Positions 33,331-44,700 of a DNA stretch of 64,000 nucleotides are shown here, one piece after another. The stretch is taken from the NCBI GenBank assembly GCA_026122225.1, contig JANEZZ010002360.1, positions 434,001 to 498,000 of the forward strand. The letters are read 5' to 3'. Made by a program: the position numbers and the translations under genes. Numbering within the stretch: position 1 is the first letter of the stretch; the number at the start of each line of letters is the position of its first letter. This DNA comes from Heloderma charlesbogerti. Its lineage: Eukaryota; Chordata; Lepidosauria; Squamata; Helodermatidae. The notes below the pieces were generated by a model. The model did not search any database. It had not been told where the DNA came from and saw nothing but the letters and a program-made list of their open reading frames with translations.

Positions 33331-34254
33331 CCAATATTAATTTAAAACAAAACAATGAGGCAGTAAAAACAATAAAAACAGCAACCAGTTGTTAAAACCA
33401 TCCCCCCACCCCACCCCAAGAGGAACAGAAAAAGAAATCTAAAATGATCTTAGGAATCCATCCTATCACTCTTGCTTCACATTTCTCAAAGAATTTTTTT
33501 TTTTTGCCCTTTTGCTGATGTTGCAATTCAGGGTTTCTTAAGCTTTGCTTCCAATAATGATGTGTTTCACCCTCAGCTGAAAGGGGGGCAAGAAGACAGC
33601 TTGTAGTAGTTTATAACAACTTCTGGAGATTTACTAGAGATTTCCCAGTAATTGCTCCCCTCCTCCCTACTCTAGACCGTTGTATAGGCAAGATGGTTCT
33701 GGGCATTCTTGCCCCGACATACTAAAAAGAATGACACTGAATGGCCATTGAAATGCATTGATTCATTCCAAATGGCCATAGGAAATCATTGGAAGTTTTT
33801 AGGGCTCATCTTCAAATCCAAAATACCTAAAACATTTATTTTCCCTAGCAAACAACTTTGAATAAAAATTCCTGTGGAGCGTGCATCACATCTGGGCTCC
33901 TGGAATGTTTTTTTGGGTACTAGTCTATCACCTGTGAGCAGTTTGGGGGGTCCTGCACCTTCCTATGGGGCTGCTCTTCTCATTCTGATGCATTTCTATG
34001 GTCATTCGGAGGACGTCTGAATATTGTGGCCATGCGCAAGAAGGGTCCATTCCCATGGAGCAGGCATCAAACAGAGACCCTTGGCATTCTTGGAGTGCCA
34101 GTGCTGCCATCTGTGAGCAGTTTGGAGGATGCTGTTCCTTTCTGTGGGGCTTCTTGTTTCAGCCGAATGCATTCCTGTGCCAATTCAGAATGACACCTGT
34201 ACTGTATATTATGGCCATGCTGATGCGTCACATCAGTAGTATCAAGGTGTTACC

Positions 34255-34975
34255 AGTTTTTTTCTGGGCCAAATTCAAGGTGTTGGCTTTGACCTTTAAA
34301 ACCCTATATGGTTCCAGCCCAGCCTGTCTTAAGGAGCGTCTCCAGCAACACCAGACAGGCCACTTAACAAGATCAGCCTCGGATGGCCTTCTCTCTGTCC
34401 CATCAGCCAGGACAGCTAGGCTGGTGAGGATGAGGGAGAGGGCCTTCTCTGTGGTGGCCCCCACTCTGTGGAACTCCCTCCCTAGGGAACTCCGCCATGC
34501 CCCCACTTTAATGAGCTTCCTCCACGCACTGAAAACGTGGTTGTTCAGGCAGGCATTTGGGGTTAGGGTATTTTTAGAAATATGATTTTTAATGTAGAAT
34601 GTTATTGGTTTTTGCGAAGAGAAAACTCTCTGGAAAAGACCCTGATGCTGGGAAAGACTAAAGGCAAAAGGAGAAGGGGACGGCAGAGGATGAGATGGCT
34701 AGATAGCATCACTGATGCAATGAATATGAACTTGAGCACGCTCCGGGAGAGTGCGCAGGACAGGAAGGCCTGGCGTGCTATGGCCCATGGGGTCACGAAG
34801 AGTCGGACACGACTGAATGACTGAACAACAACAACAACAACAATTATTGTTTTAAAACTGTCTGTATTATTGTACCTCGCCCAGAGTGGCTGGGTGACCT
34901 GCCAGATGGGCGATTAAGAAATTAATTAAATAATTAAACAAACAAACAAATAAATAAAATGTTTGGGGTACTGCC
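34255..34975 (+). mobile_element. L2-like LINE 3' end (split by BovB)
   Basis: 34255-34570 encodes the L2-type C-terminus (F-S-V-V-A-P-T-L-W-N-S-L-P and L-K-T-W-L-F-R-Q-A-F). After the BovB insertion, 34846-34975 resumes with the 3' UTR (CGCCCAGAGTGGCTGGGTGA) and ends in an A/AAAC-rich tail. Confidence 0.65.
34617..34845 (+). mobile_element. BovB 3' fragment inserted in an L2-like LINE
   Basis: Encodes the BovB C-terminal run L-E-K-T-L-M-L-G-K ... R-R-R-G-R-Q-R-M-R-W-L-D and ends with the A-C-repeat tail of BovB (GGACACGACTGAATGACTG then CAACAA repeats). The L2-like sequence before (TTATTGGTTTTT) and after (TTATTGTTTT) is duplicated, as expected for a 5'-truncated insertion. Confidence 0.75.
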
Positions 34976-35616
34976 TCTCTTACTCATGAGCAGTTTGGGG
35001 GCTCCTTCTATTTCCTGTGGGGCTTCTGGTATCATTCTAACGTATTCCTATGGCCATTTGGAAGTCCAGGCCAGTTGAAAGGGGAAGATGCCAGGTCATG
35101 TGTGCGTTTGTGTGTGTGTAAGCATGGAAATAATCCCAGCCAATTTTGGGAGATAAAAAAGCCACACATGTCTAGGCCTTTTGAAACTGGTGCTTACAAA
35201 ACATTATGTAAGACTGCACTTACCTTCTGTTTATTGCATTCCAATTTCTTTGTATATTTGGAGATGATCCCTAGAAACTGCTGTGTTTGGGTTCATAGGA
35301 GATGTTCCCTAAAACCACTCCATTAGTAAGTATTTTGATTCTGAGTTGTTTTCTATGGAAAATAAATGTTTATCTCTTTTTAGTATTTTTGAAGATAATC
35401 CCCAAAATCTCAAAGGCCATTCCATGTCCTTCTTTTTAGCATCTCCCGCTCTTGCCCTTGCTCTTTTGATTTCCTACAACAAAACAGTGTTTTGTTTTGT
35501 TTTGTTTTGTTTTAAAAATCACCCTTAAACCCCTATCCCAGCAAAATTTGTCCAGGTAAGGCAACACCCTGCCACTGCACTGATCTATTTAAAAAAAATA
35601 TTTTCTCCTGCTTCAG

Positions 35617-35801
35617 ATGGAACTGCTGTGCTTGTGAACTATACAGGTTGTGCCGCAAGGACCTTGATAATAGTGGAGGATCCATCAGTGCTCGTGGTCA
35701 GCACTTTGCCTTCTGGTTCAATATAAACTATTGTCTCCACAACCTCTGCAATGTGGAAACAACAAGTGAAACTGCCCCCAACACCGCTGAAGAGGGCAAA
35801 G
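35617..35801 (+). pseudogene. orphan LYPD5-like exon 3 with 1-bp frameshift
   Basis: Acceptor GCTTCAG and donor GTGAAA are present and the sequence aligns along its whole length with exon 3 at 45345-45530, as do about 80 bp before and 200 bp after it. It is 185 nt instead of 186: one base is missing after TGTGCC, so the frame shifts inside domain 1; the later part (G-Q-H-F-A-F-W-F ... L-H-N-L-C-N-V) is only readable in the shifted frame. No companion exons 1, 2, 4 or 5 are visible within several kb. It is a remnant of a third, mostly lost gene copy. A GAAA array starts 2 bp after the donor. Confidence 0.75.
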
Positions 35802-35803
35802 GT

Positions 35804-35843
35804 GAAAGAAAGAAAGAAAGAAAGAAAGGAAGGAAGGAAGGAA

Positions 35844-35900
<57 letters not shown>
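35804..35900. repeat. (GAAA)n / (GGAA)n microsatellite
   Basis: Begins 2 bp after the donor of the orphan exon; a central GGAA part is flanked by GAAA runs. Confidence 0.95.
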
Positions 35901-35901
<1 letters not shown>

Positions 35902-35904
35902 GTC

Positions 35905-37526
35905 CTCTGGATGGGGAAGTGAGAATACATGATTTTCACTTGTGAGATTGGAATAGGTTGCCAAATATTACTGTTTGTGGTTTATTTTTTCCCTGGCAGG
36001 GCTCCCCTACCTTTAAGAGCTTGCATGACAAGCCAAGATTCTGCTGGTACAGCCCTTCCTGGCATGGCGATCTGGGCCATGATGCTATCGGAACTGTTTA
36101 AAAATGTGCAACCATATGCAAAATGTACAGTTCAAGGAAAAATACGCAATTCCAAAAGAACATTGCTGTAGTTCAAAATTCAAGCCCTGCAAAAGTTCTA
36201 ATGTTGGCTGATGTAAGAAGTGGCTGATAACAATGTGAAAAATAAAGTGCGTAGTCCAGACTCCTCTAGAATCCTAAAACCTGATCAAGCATACTGATTT
36301 GTTCTTCCACTGCGAAAGGCACTCCCCACGGACTCCACTGCTACTCTTTAGAGCTGCCTTCCCCAACCTGGTGCCCTTCAGATGTTTTGGACTGCAATCA
36401 TCCCCAGCCAGCATGGCCAATGGTCCAGAATGCTGGGGTTGCAGACCAAAATAGATGGAGAGCACCAGGTTGAAGAAGACTGTTCTAGAAAGAGTTCACC
36501 AACGTTTCCAAGATGAAGGAACTCATTCTAGGATGTGTCACGTGACGTTGTCAATGTTATGATAAGGGCAGTGATGCTGTAAATATACGATATGATATTC
36601 CTAAGATAGCTGTATTGTGTTTGTGCATTTGGGCTGTGGGGGGGTGGTCTTGTCCCTAGGTGTTGTTTTTTTATCCCTTATTCCAAGTGAAGTTTTGCTG
36701 GAGTTCACGATGCTTCTTGAATATAACGTTCTTCTGCTTTAGTGCTGTTCCTCTCCCAGGACCTTCTATGTAAGCATCTAAATCTCATAGAATGTGACGT
36801 TAAGACTAAGCACAAGGAAAGTGCACAGCGTGTGTTGTAGTGACACACGCTGTACACACAAATTACAACAGCTTCAAACCACTCTGCAGCTTTGCCCCCG
36901 CCTTAAAAGATTCCAGTGGATGCCCATGCTAGAGGGTTTTATTGTTGGCGGGGTCGGGGGGAATGGATTCACGACTTGAGCATGAGTCCTCAGACTCAGC
37001 TCTTTGACATTGTCCTCAGTCGGCTTCTAAAGCTACCAGTTTAGCAGACCCTGGTCATACAGTAGCAGCAGCAGAGGTGTGAGGGACACTTGTGGCTTGT
37101 ATAATGTCCGTTGCTGATTTTCTGTTCTAAGATCATGGGTGTCCACGGGAAAACCATACCTAGCTTTCCCAGGGCTCCTTTTGTTTTGCAAGTGATATGC
37201 TATAGCATCACAGCACGCAAAGCATTAATCAGGGTTCACCGTCTGTATGTACTTTAGACACAAGTGCGTACAGATCACAGCATAAAAAAGCCGCAATGGC
37301 GTGTGTTGACAGCAGCCCAGGATGGTGGGTATGTGCGTGCTGAAACATCCTTTGGGTGATGCAGCCACAGTTTCGCAACAACTTCAGTTCCTGTTTTGGG
37401 AGCCAAAACTTAAATGAAGCAAACTGGGTTCAGGAGCTGACACTCTGTTTTGTTAACCCTCATCCTGTATTTTTTTTATTTAATGTAAGGTTTCAACAAA
37501 ATAAAAGGAAGAAAAGGGATGGGGGA
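35905..37526. other. intergenic after the orphan exon
   Basis: The first about 200 bp matches intron 3 of the LYPD5-like gene (45540-45735), part of the duplicated block. The rest has a foldback MITE and no recognisable gene; no exon 4 counterpart is seen. Confidence 0.6.
36353..36485. mobile_element. foldback MITE
   Basis: CTGCCTTCCCCAACCTGGTG ... CCAGCCAGCATGGCCAATGG ... GAGCACCAGGTTGAAGAAG; inverted arms around the AGCATGGCCAATGGT centre. Confidence 0.65.

Positions 37527-37579
<53 letters not shown>
37527..37579. repeat. (GAAA)n microsatellite
   Basis: About 12 GAAA units just before the CR1-like LINE end at 37590. Confidence 0.95.
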
Positions 37580-37589
37580 GCTACATAGA

Positions 37590-38435
37590 TTTGAATATAT
37601 CAAAAGGGGACTGGGCCTATTCCTGGAGGATACAGCTATCAATGACTACTAGTCCTCATGGCTATATGCTACTAGGGATGTCGGAGAACTTCTCCAAGAA
37701 TCTCCGGGAGGCCGAATGCCAACGCATTCGGCCCCCCGAAATTGGTGGAGAAACGGTCCACTCCCCCCGCCCCCGCCCCAGGATGGGACTTACCTTTGTC
37801 GAATGTCCCTGGCGCTGGTGGCTCCCGGTGGCGGTTCGGCAGCGGTTCGACCGGCTGCCGCTGCCACCATTTCCCAGTAAAAAAACAACAACAACAACAA
37901 ACATGATAGGCTACGTAAAGATTTACGTAGCCTATCACGGCTAGATTTTCAAAAAACACCGTGATAGGCTACGTAAATCCTTATGTAGCCTATCACGGCT
38001 GACTTTGGGGGGGGGGGAAAGCGCCTATGCAAATGGCGGCACCCATGGGTGCCGCCATTTGCATTCCTTATTTGGGCACGTGTAGTCTACGTAAACATTT
38101 ACGTAGACTACGGCGAAAATAAGGGCAACGCTATTTGCGCCTCCCCCCCGCTCAGAATTTCGGGGGGAGGAACGGAGCGCCTCCCCCCCACCGTGAAGCA
38201 AGCTGCGGGATCAGGTAAGGGACTTTCGTCCATCCCTATATGCTACCTCCAGTATGAGGCAGTAAGCCCATGAAGACCAGTTGCTGGGGAACACAAACAG
38301 GAGGGTGCTATAGCCTATAGGACTCATGTCTTACTTCGGAGTTTCCCACAGGCAGCTGGTCGGCCACTGTGTGAACAGAATGCTGGACTAGATGGACCCT
38401 TGGTCTGATCTAGCTTGGCTTTTCTTATGTTATTA
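37590..38435 (+). mobile_element. CR1-like LINE 3' end, interrupted by hAT-type copy D
   Basis: Coding end F-L-E-D-T-A-I-N-D-Y-stop up to 37672, resumed at 38247 with CTCCAGTATGAGGCAGTAAG and ending near TGGTCTGATCTAGCTTGGCT. Confidence 0.72.
37673..38238. mobile_element. palindromic hAT-type element, copy D
   Basis: 566 bp, opposite orientation to A-C. Exact 8-bp target duplication TATGCTAC (37665-37672, 38239-38246). Three palindromes (37898-37945, 37955-38003, 38077-38117). Inserted in a CR1-like LINE end. Confidence 0.88.
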
Positions 38436-38638
38436 GCTCATCTTGTAGCAATTACTTAATCCTACCTTTCAGGAGAACTATTGGGTCATTTATCTCAGGA
38501 AGTCAGTCATTGCCCAACATGTGCTAGTATGTTTGCTACCAAGTAGTAGAATACCGGAGGTTCCAAACTTCACCTCCTTTTCCTCCACTGCTCCATGAAA
38601 GGTTGGTTCTTGCTTGTAGAGGCACTTAGCTTCAGACC

Positions 38639-38717
38639 ATGGAAAGTACCACATTGAGATGGAAGGCCACTACAGTTGTAGTGCCAGGATTCCTGCTAAC
38701 GATCTTTCTTATCTCAG
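38639..38717 (+). CDS. LYPD5: LYPD5-like exon 1 (signal peptide)
   Basis: ATG at 38639 opens MESTTLRWKATTVVVPGF followed by Leu/Ile-rich residues to L-I-S, then a GTACCA donor; phase 1. The hydrophobic core after a basic residue fits a signal peptide. The paralogous exon at 57178 has ATA in place of this ATG. The 200 bp upstream is also shared with that copy, so the duplication includes the proximal promoter. Confidence 0.75.
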
Positions 38718-41700
38718 GTACCAATTATTATCCTTGTAATTCCCTCTAATAGCAAACTCAGGTAGTTGAGTGCCAACAGGACTGGAGCCAAAATGGGGCC
38801 CCTGAGGAACAAGAGAGCAGTATAATCTAGCATTGTGCTGAATTTTTCAATCTATTTATTTTTGACCATGTGTTGTGGGGAGGGGCAAAAAGAAAAGGCA
38901 CCCAAAAATTGTGGGAAGGTGTCAGAATTTTGGAGAAATTTCTCAGGGTGCAGGGCTTCAGTGCTTACCCTTCTGTAAGGAGGTGACTGGGGGGTTCCTG
39001 TGTGCTGCCACCTGCTTGAAAGCTGAGCCAGGCATTTTTGGTTTTGCTTTGTTGTTATTAAAAGGCCATTTAACCAGTGGAGGCTGGTGGCTCCAATGTC
39101 AATGGGGCAGTGAATCTGCTCTGGGTTTCAGCCAGAACCGATCAGAACTCTATAGGAGCTCTCCAAGGCGCAAAGCTTTCTTGGAGGCTCTCTCAACATC
39201 CCAATGAAAGAGGCAGAAAAATGACTGCCTCCTTTGTAGGGAAACAAAGAGGTTGCAAAAGGGCAGGTGGGGTTTTGGCACACAGCACTAGTATAATCAG
39301 GCTTAGGTGCGTCCTGTGTATGCAGAAGTGCAACACATTTTTTAAGAGGGAGGGGCAACCTCCCCCCAGAAAATAACAGCCCACTGAGGACTAAGGATGC
39401 TCAGTGGACTACACTGGTTATAGGGCAACTAAGAAATGTAGCTGATGATGATAATGATGAGGTTGACTGTGAGTTAGAAAAGAAAATCAGAAAGGAAGGG
39501 AGACAGTGAATTCGGTTGCTTGAGCCCTAAAAATGTCTCACAGAAGGACATATCTGGTTGACAGGCACCCAGGAAAGGAGCACTCCTGTTAGGGGGCTCA
39601 GAATATATTGAAACATTTTGTTGTGGGACCTATTTGTCCTTTCTAAGATAGAACTTGGGTGATCCTGTGCCAATCAGTTAGGAAATGAAACAGACCCACC
39701 CAGACATAAGATAGCAGCTTCTGCATACTCAAGGGAGACTCCAGGTACACAGAAGTTTATTAGTTTATAAATTAAAAGAGGAAGAATATTTAAAAAGAAA
39801 ATCTGATACCCTAAAACATGAGGTGTGGGGGAGGTTTCAGGAGGGTGAGAAAGGGAAAAGGTCTGATGGATTGGTTCCAGACTTCCCCTTTTCTGAGTCC
39901 TTTCCCTTGTCTGACAGCCCAGAAACAGCACGATGAGGAGCATTGGTGTTGTGGGTTACTCCAACATCTTGTTACAGGTCCCCACTTGTATCTCCTGTTG
40001 CTCTCCCATCAGTAGTTTTTCTTTAGCTTTGTTCTGGCAATACAAGATTTTGAACTCGTGGCGTGTCGTTGCTTAGATCCGACTGCTGCTAGGCTTTTCC
40101 AGGTTACGACTGGGAGCGGCGGTGTCTGGCTGCAGTGAAGTCAAAGGCTGTTCCGAAAGCTGAACACCTGCAGATATCCAGTGGCGTGGTAAATTTTGAA
40201 GCACAGGAGCGCCTCACAATCACTGTCATAGCTCCAACCCCAAGGGGAATCCATGATTATGCCCCCTGAGAGAGAGAGAGAGAGAGAATGTCCGGCTTTT
40301 CTGTTATTTATACTCAAAAGAGCTAACACTCTGGTGAAAAACACCATCATAATCCAAAATCCAAATAGCTTATCATAATTAAGGCTGCAATCCTCTACTC
40401 ACTTGCCAGGGAGAAAGTCCCATTGAGCCCAATATGACTTACTTCTGAGTAGGTACATATAGGATTGTCCTATATACATTGTTTCCTGGAAGTAAGCTCC
40501 ATGGAACTCAGTGGTGGTGCTTACTCCTTGCTGTAGAGGTTTAACTTGTCAAGCACAATGGATTGGTTCCAGACTTAGTTCCATTTAGAGTAGACCTATA
40601 CATGGGACTTGAGGTAGTCAAGCCATTAGCTTTTAATTAAACATTCAAACGATCCGGCAAAGAAGTATTGCCATTTAAACTGCTAACCTGAAGTAGGACC
40701 TCCATCAAAGAAAAGGGGGAAAGTATCTGGTCTCTTCTTGATTATTTTCCTATGACTTCCTTTATGCTAATCAGTCACAAACCATAGTAAAACCTGAAAG
40801 CCTCATTATTATCACCTTATTCATTTGCCAGAGCAAGGAGGGTCGGTCAATTAGTCTCATGCTTTGGCAAATGACATCATTGCTCCTGTCCTGCCCTGAA
40901 AAACATGACATCAAGAGCTGCACTCCCTGCTTTGCTCCTCCACTACACTGCTGCAGATAACATGTATTTATTTTTGTTGCTCAGCTCTGGAAAGAAGAAA
41001 GTGCGTGTAATAGATTGCAACTGAGAAGATGCAAGGCTAAATGTGTATTCCGTGAACATGTTTCACATGCATATACAGCTTTGATATCTGGGGCAGAATC
41101 CTGACTCTTTTTAATTTCCGCTTTCATTTTGAAGAGGGAAAAATGAGTTTCTAGTCCTCATGGCTAACAGGGAGAAGGACATCCCAATAGCATCTCCAGG
41201 ATGTTATCTCCCTCACCTCACCCCATTTTTGTGTTTTGCTTCAGGGATTTCTGCCTTGAAGTGTCAACGCTCCACTTCTATCGTGCATTACAGTTCTGAG
41301 GGAAAGAAGAGGTTTGGTTTAGACACAGGTAGCAGCAATATCACCTGCTCTGCTGATGAGAATGCCTGCATTCAGGTGCAACTTGAACTCAGCACAGGTA
41401 AGCAACTATTGCGCCAGATGGACCCAACAGGACCCAACAGGGCTGCCATGTTTTGAAAGATCAGATTCCACTTTGCAATAGGGGTGTATGAACCCCACTT
41501 ACCTGGGCCCGCTGGGGGGTCTGCAGGGGAGGGAGGCAATCTGGTCCTCCCCCCGGAATCCTCCCCAATCTGGTCCTCCCCCCAGAATCCTCCCCTCTGT
41601 GGTGAGTCCGAAGAGCTGCCGGTTGGGGCCGGCCGTTGCCAGACTTTTGGCCGCTGCTGGACTTCCATCCATAGTCGGTCTGCATCCACAAATGGCGTCC

Positions 41701-44700
41701 GGTGTAGGGGACGCCATTTGTGTCCCTGCACTTTACCATGATAGGCTACAAAAAGATTTATGTAGCCTATCAGGTTAGAGAGCAGGGACGCAAATGGCGT
41801 AGCAGACACCATTTGCATCTGCAGTCCGACGATACGGCCATGGCAGCCGTATCACCGGGTCTTTGGAGCTGGCGGCAGGGAGGATCCGCAGGCGAGGACT
41901 TCGTGCTGAAAGAAAAGGTAGAAGATCTGATCCTCCACGTACTTCAGGGGGCCGGATTCAATAGAATCCGGCTTCACTGGGGTCCGTGGAGGATTTTTCC
42001 AACATCCCTACTTTGCAATAAACTATGCAGAGGAAAAAAAAAATCACATTCCAAACACCAACGGCATGAGAAGAATGGTGCATTACATACAGCCATTGAC
42101 ATTCCCATTGGACTTACGAGAGGTCCAAAATGACATTTTATATGCATTTGAAATTCAGAGTTTAAAACAAACAAAAAAATTCATTTTATTTAATTGCAGT
42201 TTTTAGAAGTTTAGTACAAATGTTCCCCACAGTTTTTTTTTATTTTACTTACACTATCATCAACTTTTTGAAATCACTTGGTATTCAGAATTCAGACATA
42301 ATAGTAAGCCAGCCTTTCCCAAACCTGGGTCCCCAGATGTTGTTGGACTATAAGTCCCATCATCCCTCACCATTTGCCATGCTGGCTGGGGATGATGTAA
42401 GTTGTAGTCCAACACATCTGGAGGGCGCCACGTTGGGGAAGGTTGCTTTAAGCAGAGAGAGCCACCCCTGCGATGTGTGCCTGGTTTAGCAAACACTATG
42501 TATCGCTGTGACTCTCTGCCAGGTTATAAATATGGTTAGTTTGGAATGGGTACCTTCACATCTCACTCTGTTGGGAATGGCGCCATATTTTGAACCCTGT
42601 CATTCCATCTTCTCAATTGTTTAATGAATTCTGGACCTTCTAGATTGTGTTTCTATAGTTGCAGTTTCCAGTGCTGTAATGGTACATTTTGAGTGCTATT
42701 TATGATAGTCTCCATATCTACACCCCTCTCCCCCAGGAGAGTCTAAAAATGCAGGCAACTGTGTTGGGTGTGTGTGTGTGGGGGGGTGTATACACTCAGA
42801 CCCACACCAAAGAGCAGCAATACATAGCGTAATGCCCAATTTATTAGGATCAGCTGATAGTCCTAGTATAATGACCTGACAAAGGGCAGTGTTGGACTTC
42901 AGCTGGGGAGATTGAGACTGCAGGAGAAAGGGGAAAAGAGGGACAGTGGTCCCCAAACAGTGGTCTTCTCTTCTGCTGTTTTCCGGGAGTACATCTCTTC
43001 AGCAACAAAAATAAACATTTTATCTCACAGTCAACAAACTGTTGTTCCTACTACATCCTTCGCAATCAACACACCCCAGGAAACAAGGCTTCAGGCTAGC
43101 ACTATTTTATTAGTTAAGGACTAGCTTCTTTACAAATGCAGATTCTAGGAAACTCTCAGACTGCAATGAAACAGCTAATCCGCATGTCTGTGAATCTCAT
43201 AGAGGATATGAAGTGGAAGTCAGATAAGTTGCCAGCAGTCCAGGCATGAACTCCACGTCCAGACTTGCTTCGCAGGGATGCCCCTCCCATAAGGTGCCTC
43301 CCTCCTATATTGGCTTCCATGACCGGCCAACCTGGCAGAGTGTCTGAGCCCTGCCCCTAATTTTTCCTGCTTCACTCTGCAACGGACCCTAGTGACTCTC
43401 AAGACACACCCCTCCTCCTCCTCCTCCTCCTCCTCCAAAACTTGAGTTCTTATGGTGGAGGAACAGGGGAGCCATTCAGGCCAGGCCACCTGTGTGTCAA
43501 GGTCTTGGGAAGAAAGTCTCGCTGTATAAGAGCAAACCAAGGAAGGTACCTAGGGATGTAAGAGAATTCCGTGATGGATCTCGGTGAGGCCGAATGCCAG
43601 TGCATTCGGCCCCCCGAAATCCGTTGCGGAACGAAGCCCCCGCCCCCCCAACTCACAAAAGGCGCACGAGACAAAGTCCCCGCCGCCCCATCCCACAAAA
43701 GGTGCGTGAAATGGAGCACTTACCTGCTCCCGTGCACACTGCTTTGCGAATGACGGCCGTCCTGTGGCCGCCATTTGCTTCCTCCTCTCAATAGCCGTGA
43801 TAGGCTATGTAAATACTTACATAGCCTCTCACGGCTAACTCAGGGATGCCATTTGCATCCCTGCGGAGGTCATGATAGGCTACGTAAGTATTTACATAGC
43901 CTATCATGGCAGGGGCAGGGGGGAAACCCCAGCGTACTCAAATGGCGGAGGCTACCGCCATTTGCATATGCTGGGTTTTTTTCCCCCTGCTGTGATAGGC
44001 TATGTAAATATTTACATAGCCTATCATGGATCAATACAGGGATGCAAATGGCAGCGGCTACGACAACCGCCATTTGCTTCCCTGCAGGGCTGCCCAGCGG
44101 CTGGATGTCTGGCTGCGAGCAGCCGGAGCCGGCCGGCAGCTCCGCGGCTTGGCCGCGGAGTGGAGCCAGCTGGGCAGGATTACGCGGGAAGGGACAGAGC
44201 GCCTCCCCCCCCGTCAAGGATTCCGGGGGGAGGGACGGAGCACCTCCCCCCCACCGCGGATTGCCTTGCGCGGAGCCCGGTAGGGGTTTCGTACATCCCT
44301 AAAGGTACCTCCCTCTGTTCTTGCTGTTCCCATTCTGATTCCAAATCTGAGCTTCCAGGCACCTCCACACACTCAGATTCATTCCTGACTCAAAGCAGTT
44401 CTAACAATGATTTATCTCCTTCGTAAAGGCATGTCATGAAGGCAATGGGTCTTAATTGCCCATTCAAGCCCAAGCCCTCCCAAAATATTTTGTATTACAA
44501 CAGGGATAGCTCACAATGATATATTATTGTTGGGAAGAGCCATTATCCCCTCCAACTAAGCTCAGAAGGATCAGCAAAGTCTGAGCTGGGCAGCAGATGG
44601 CATCATTGACCTTCTAGTCAAAAAGTCCCAGGGCTTCAACCCTGTGAGCCCTGCCTCCACTATGCCACTGGCGGGTCCCTTGTTTCAGGGTACATAGTGT

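Larger units (their letters stand above)
33895..35065. repeat. approx. 185-bp repeat units interrupted by LINEs
   Basis: Units at about 33895, 34080 and 34965 share GTGAGCAGTTTGG, CTGTGGGGCTTCT-like and CATTCCTATGGCCATT-like parts. The third is displaced by the nested L2-like and BovB insertions (34225-34975). Confidence 0.5.

Noticed and set aside
33998..34585. 195-codon open frame on the + strand
   Set aside because: Only its C-terminal part is meaningful and it is the end of an L2-like LINE; the start is unrelated sequence.
43775..44426. Long overlapping frames on both strands
   Set aside because: They lie within hAT-type copy F and reflect its GC-rich palindromes, which lack stop codons in several frames.
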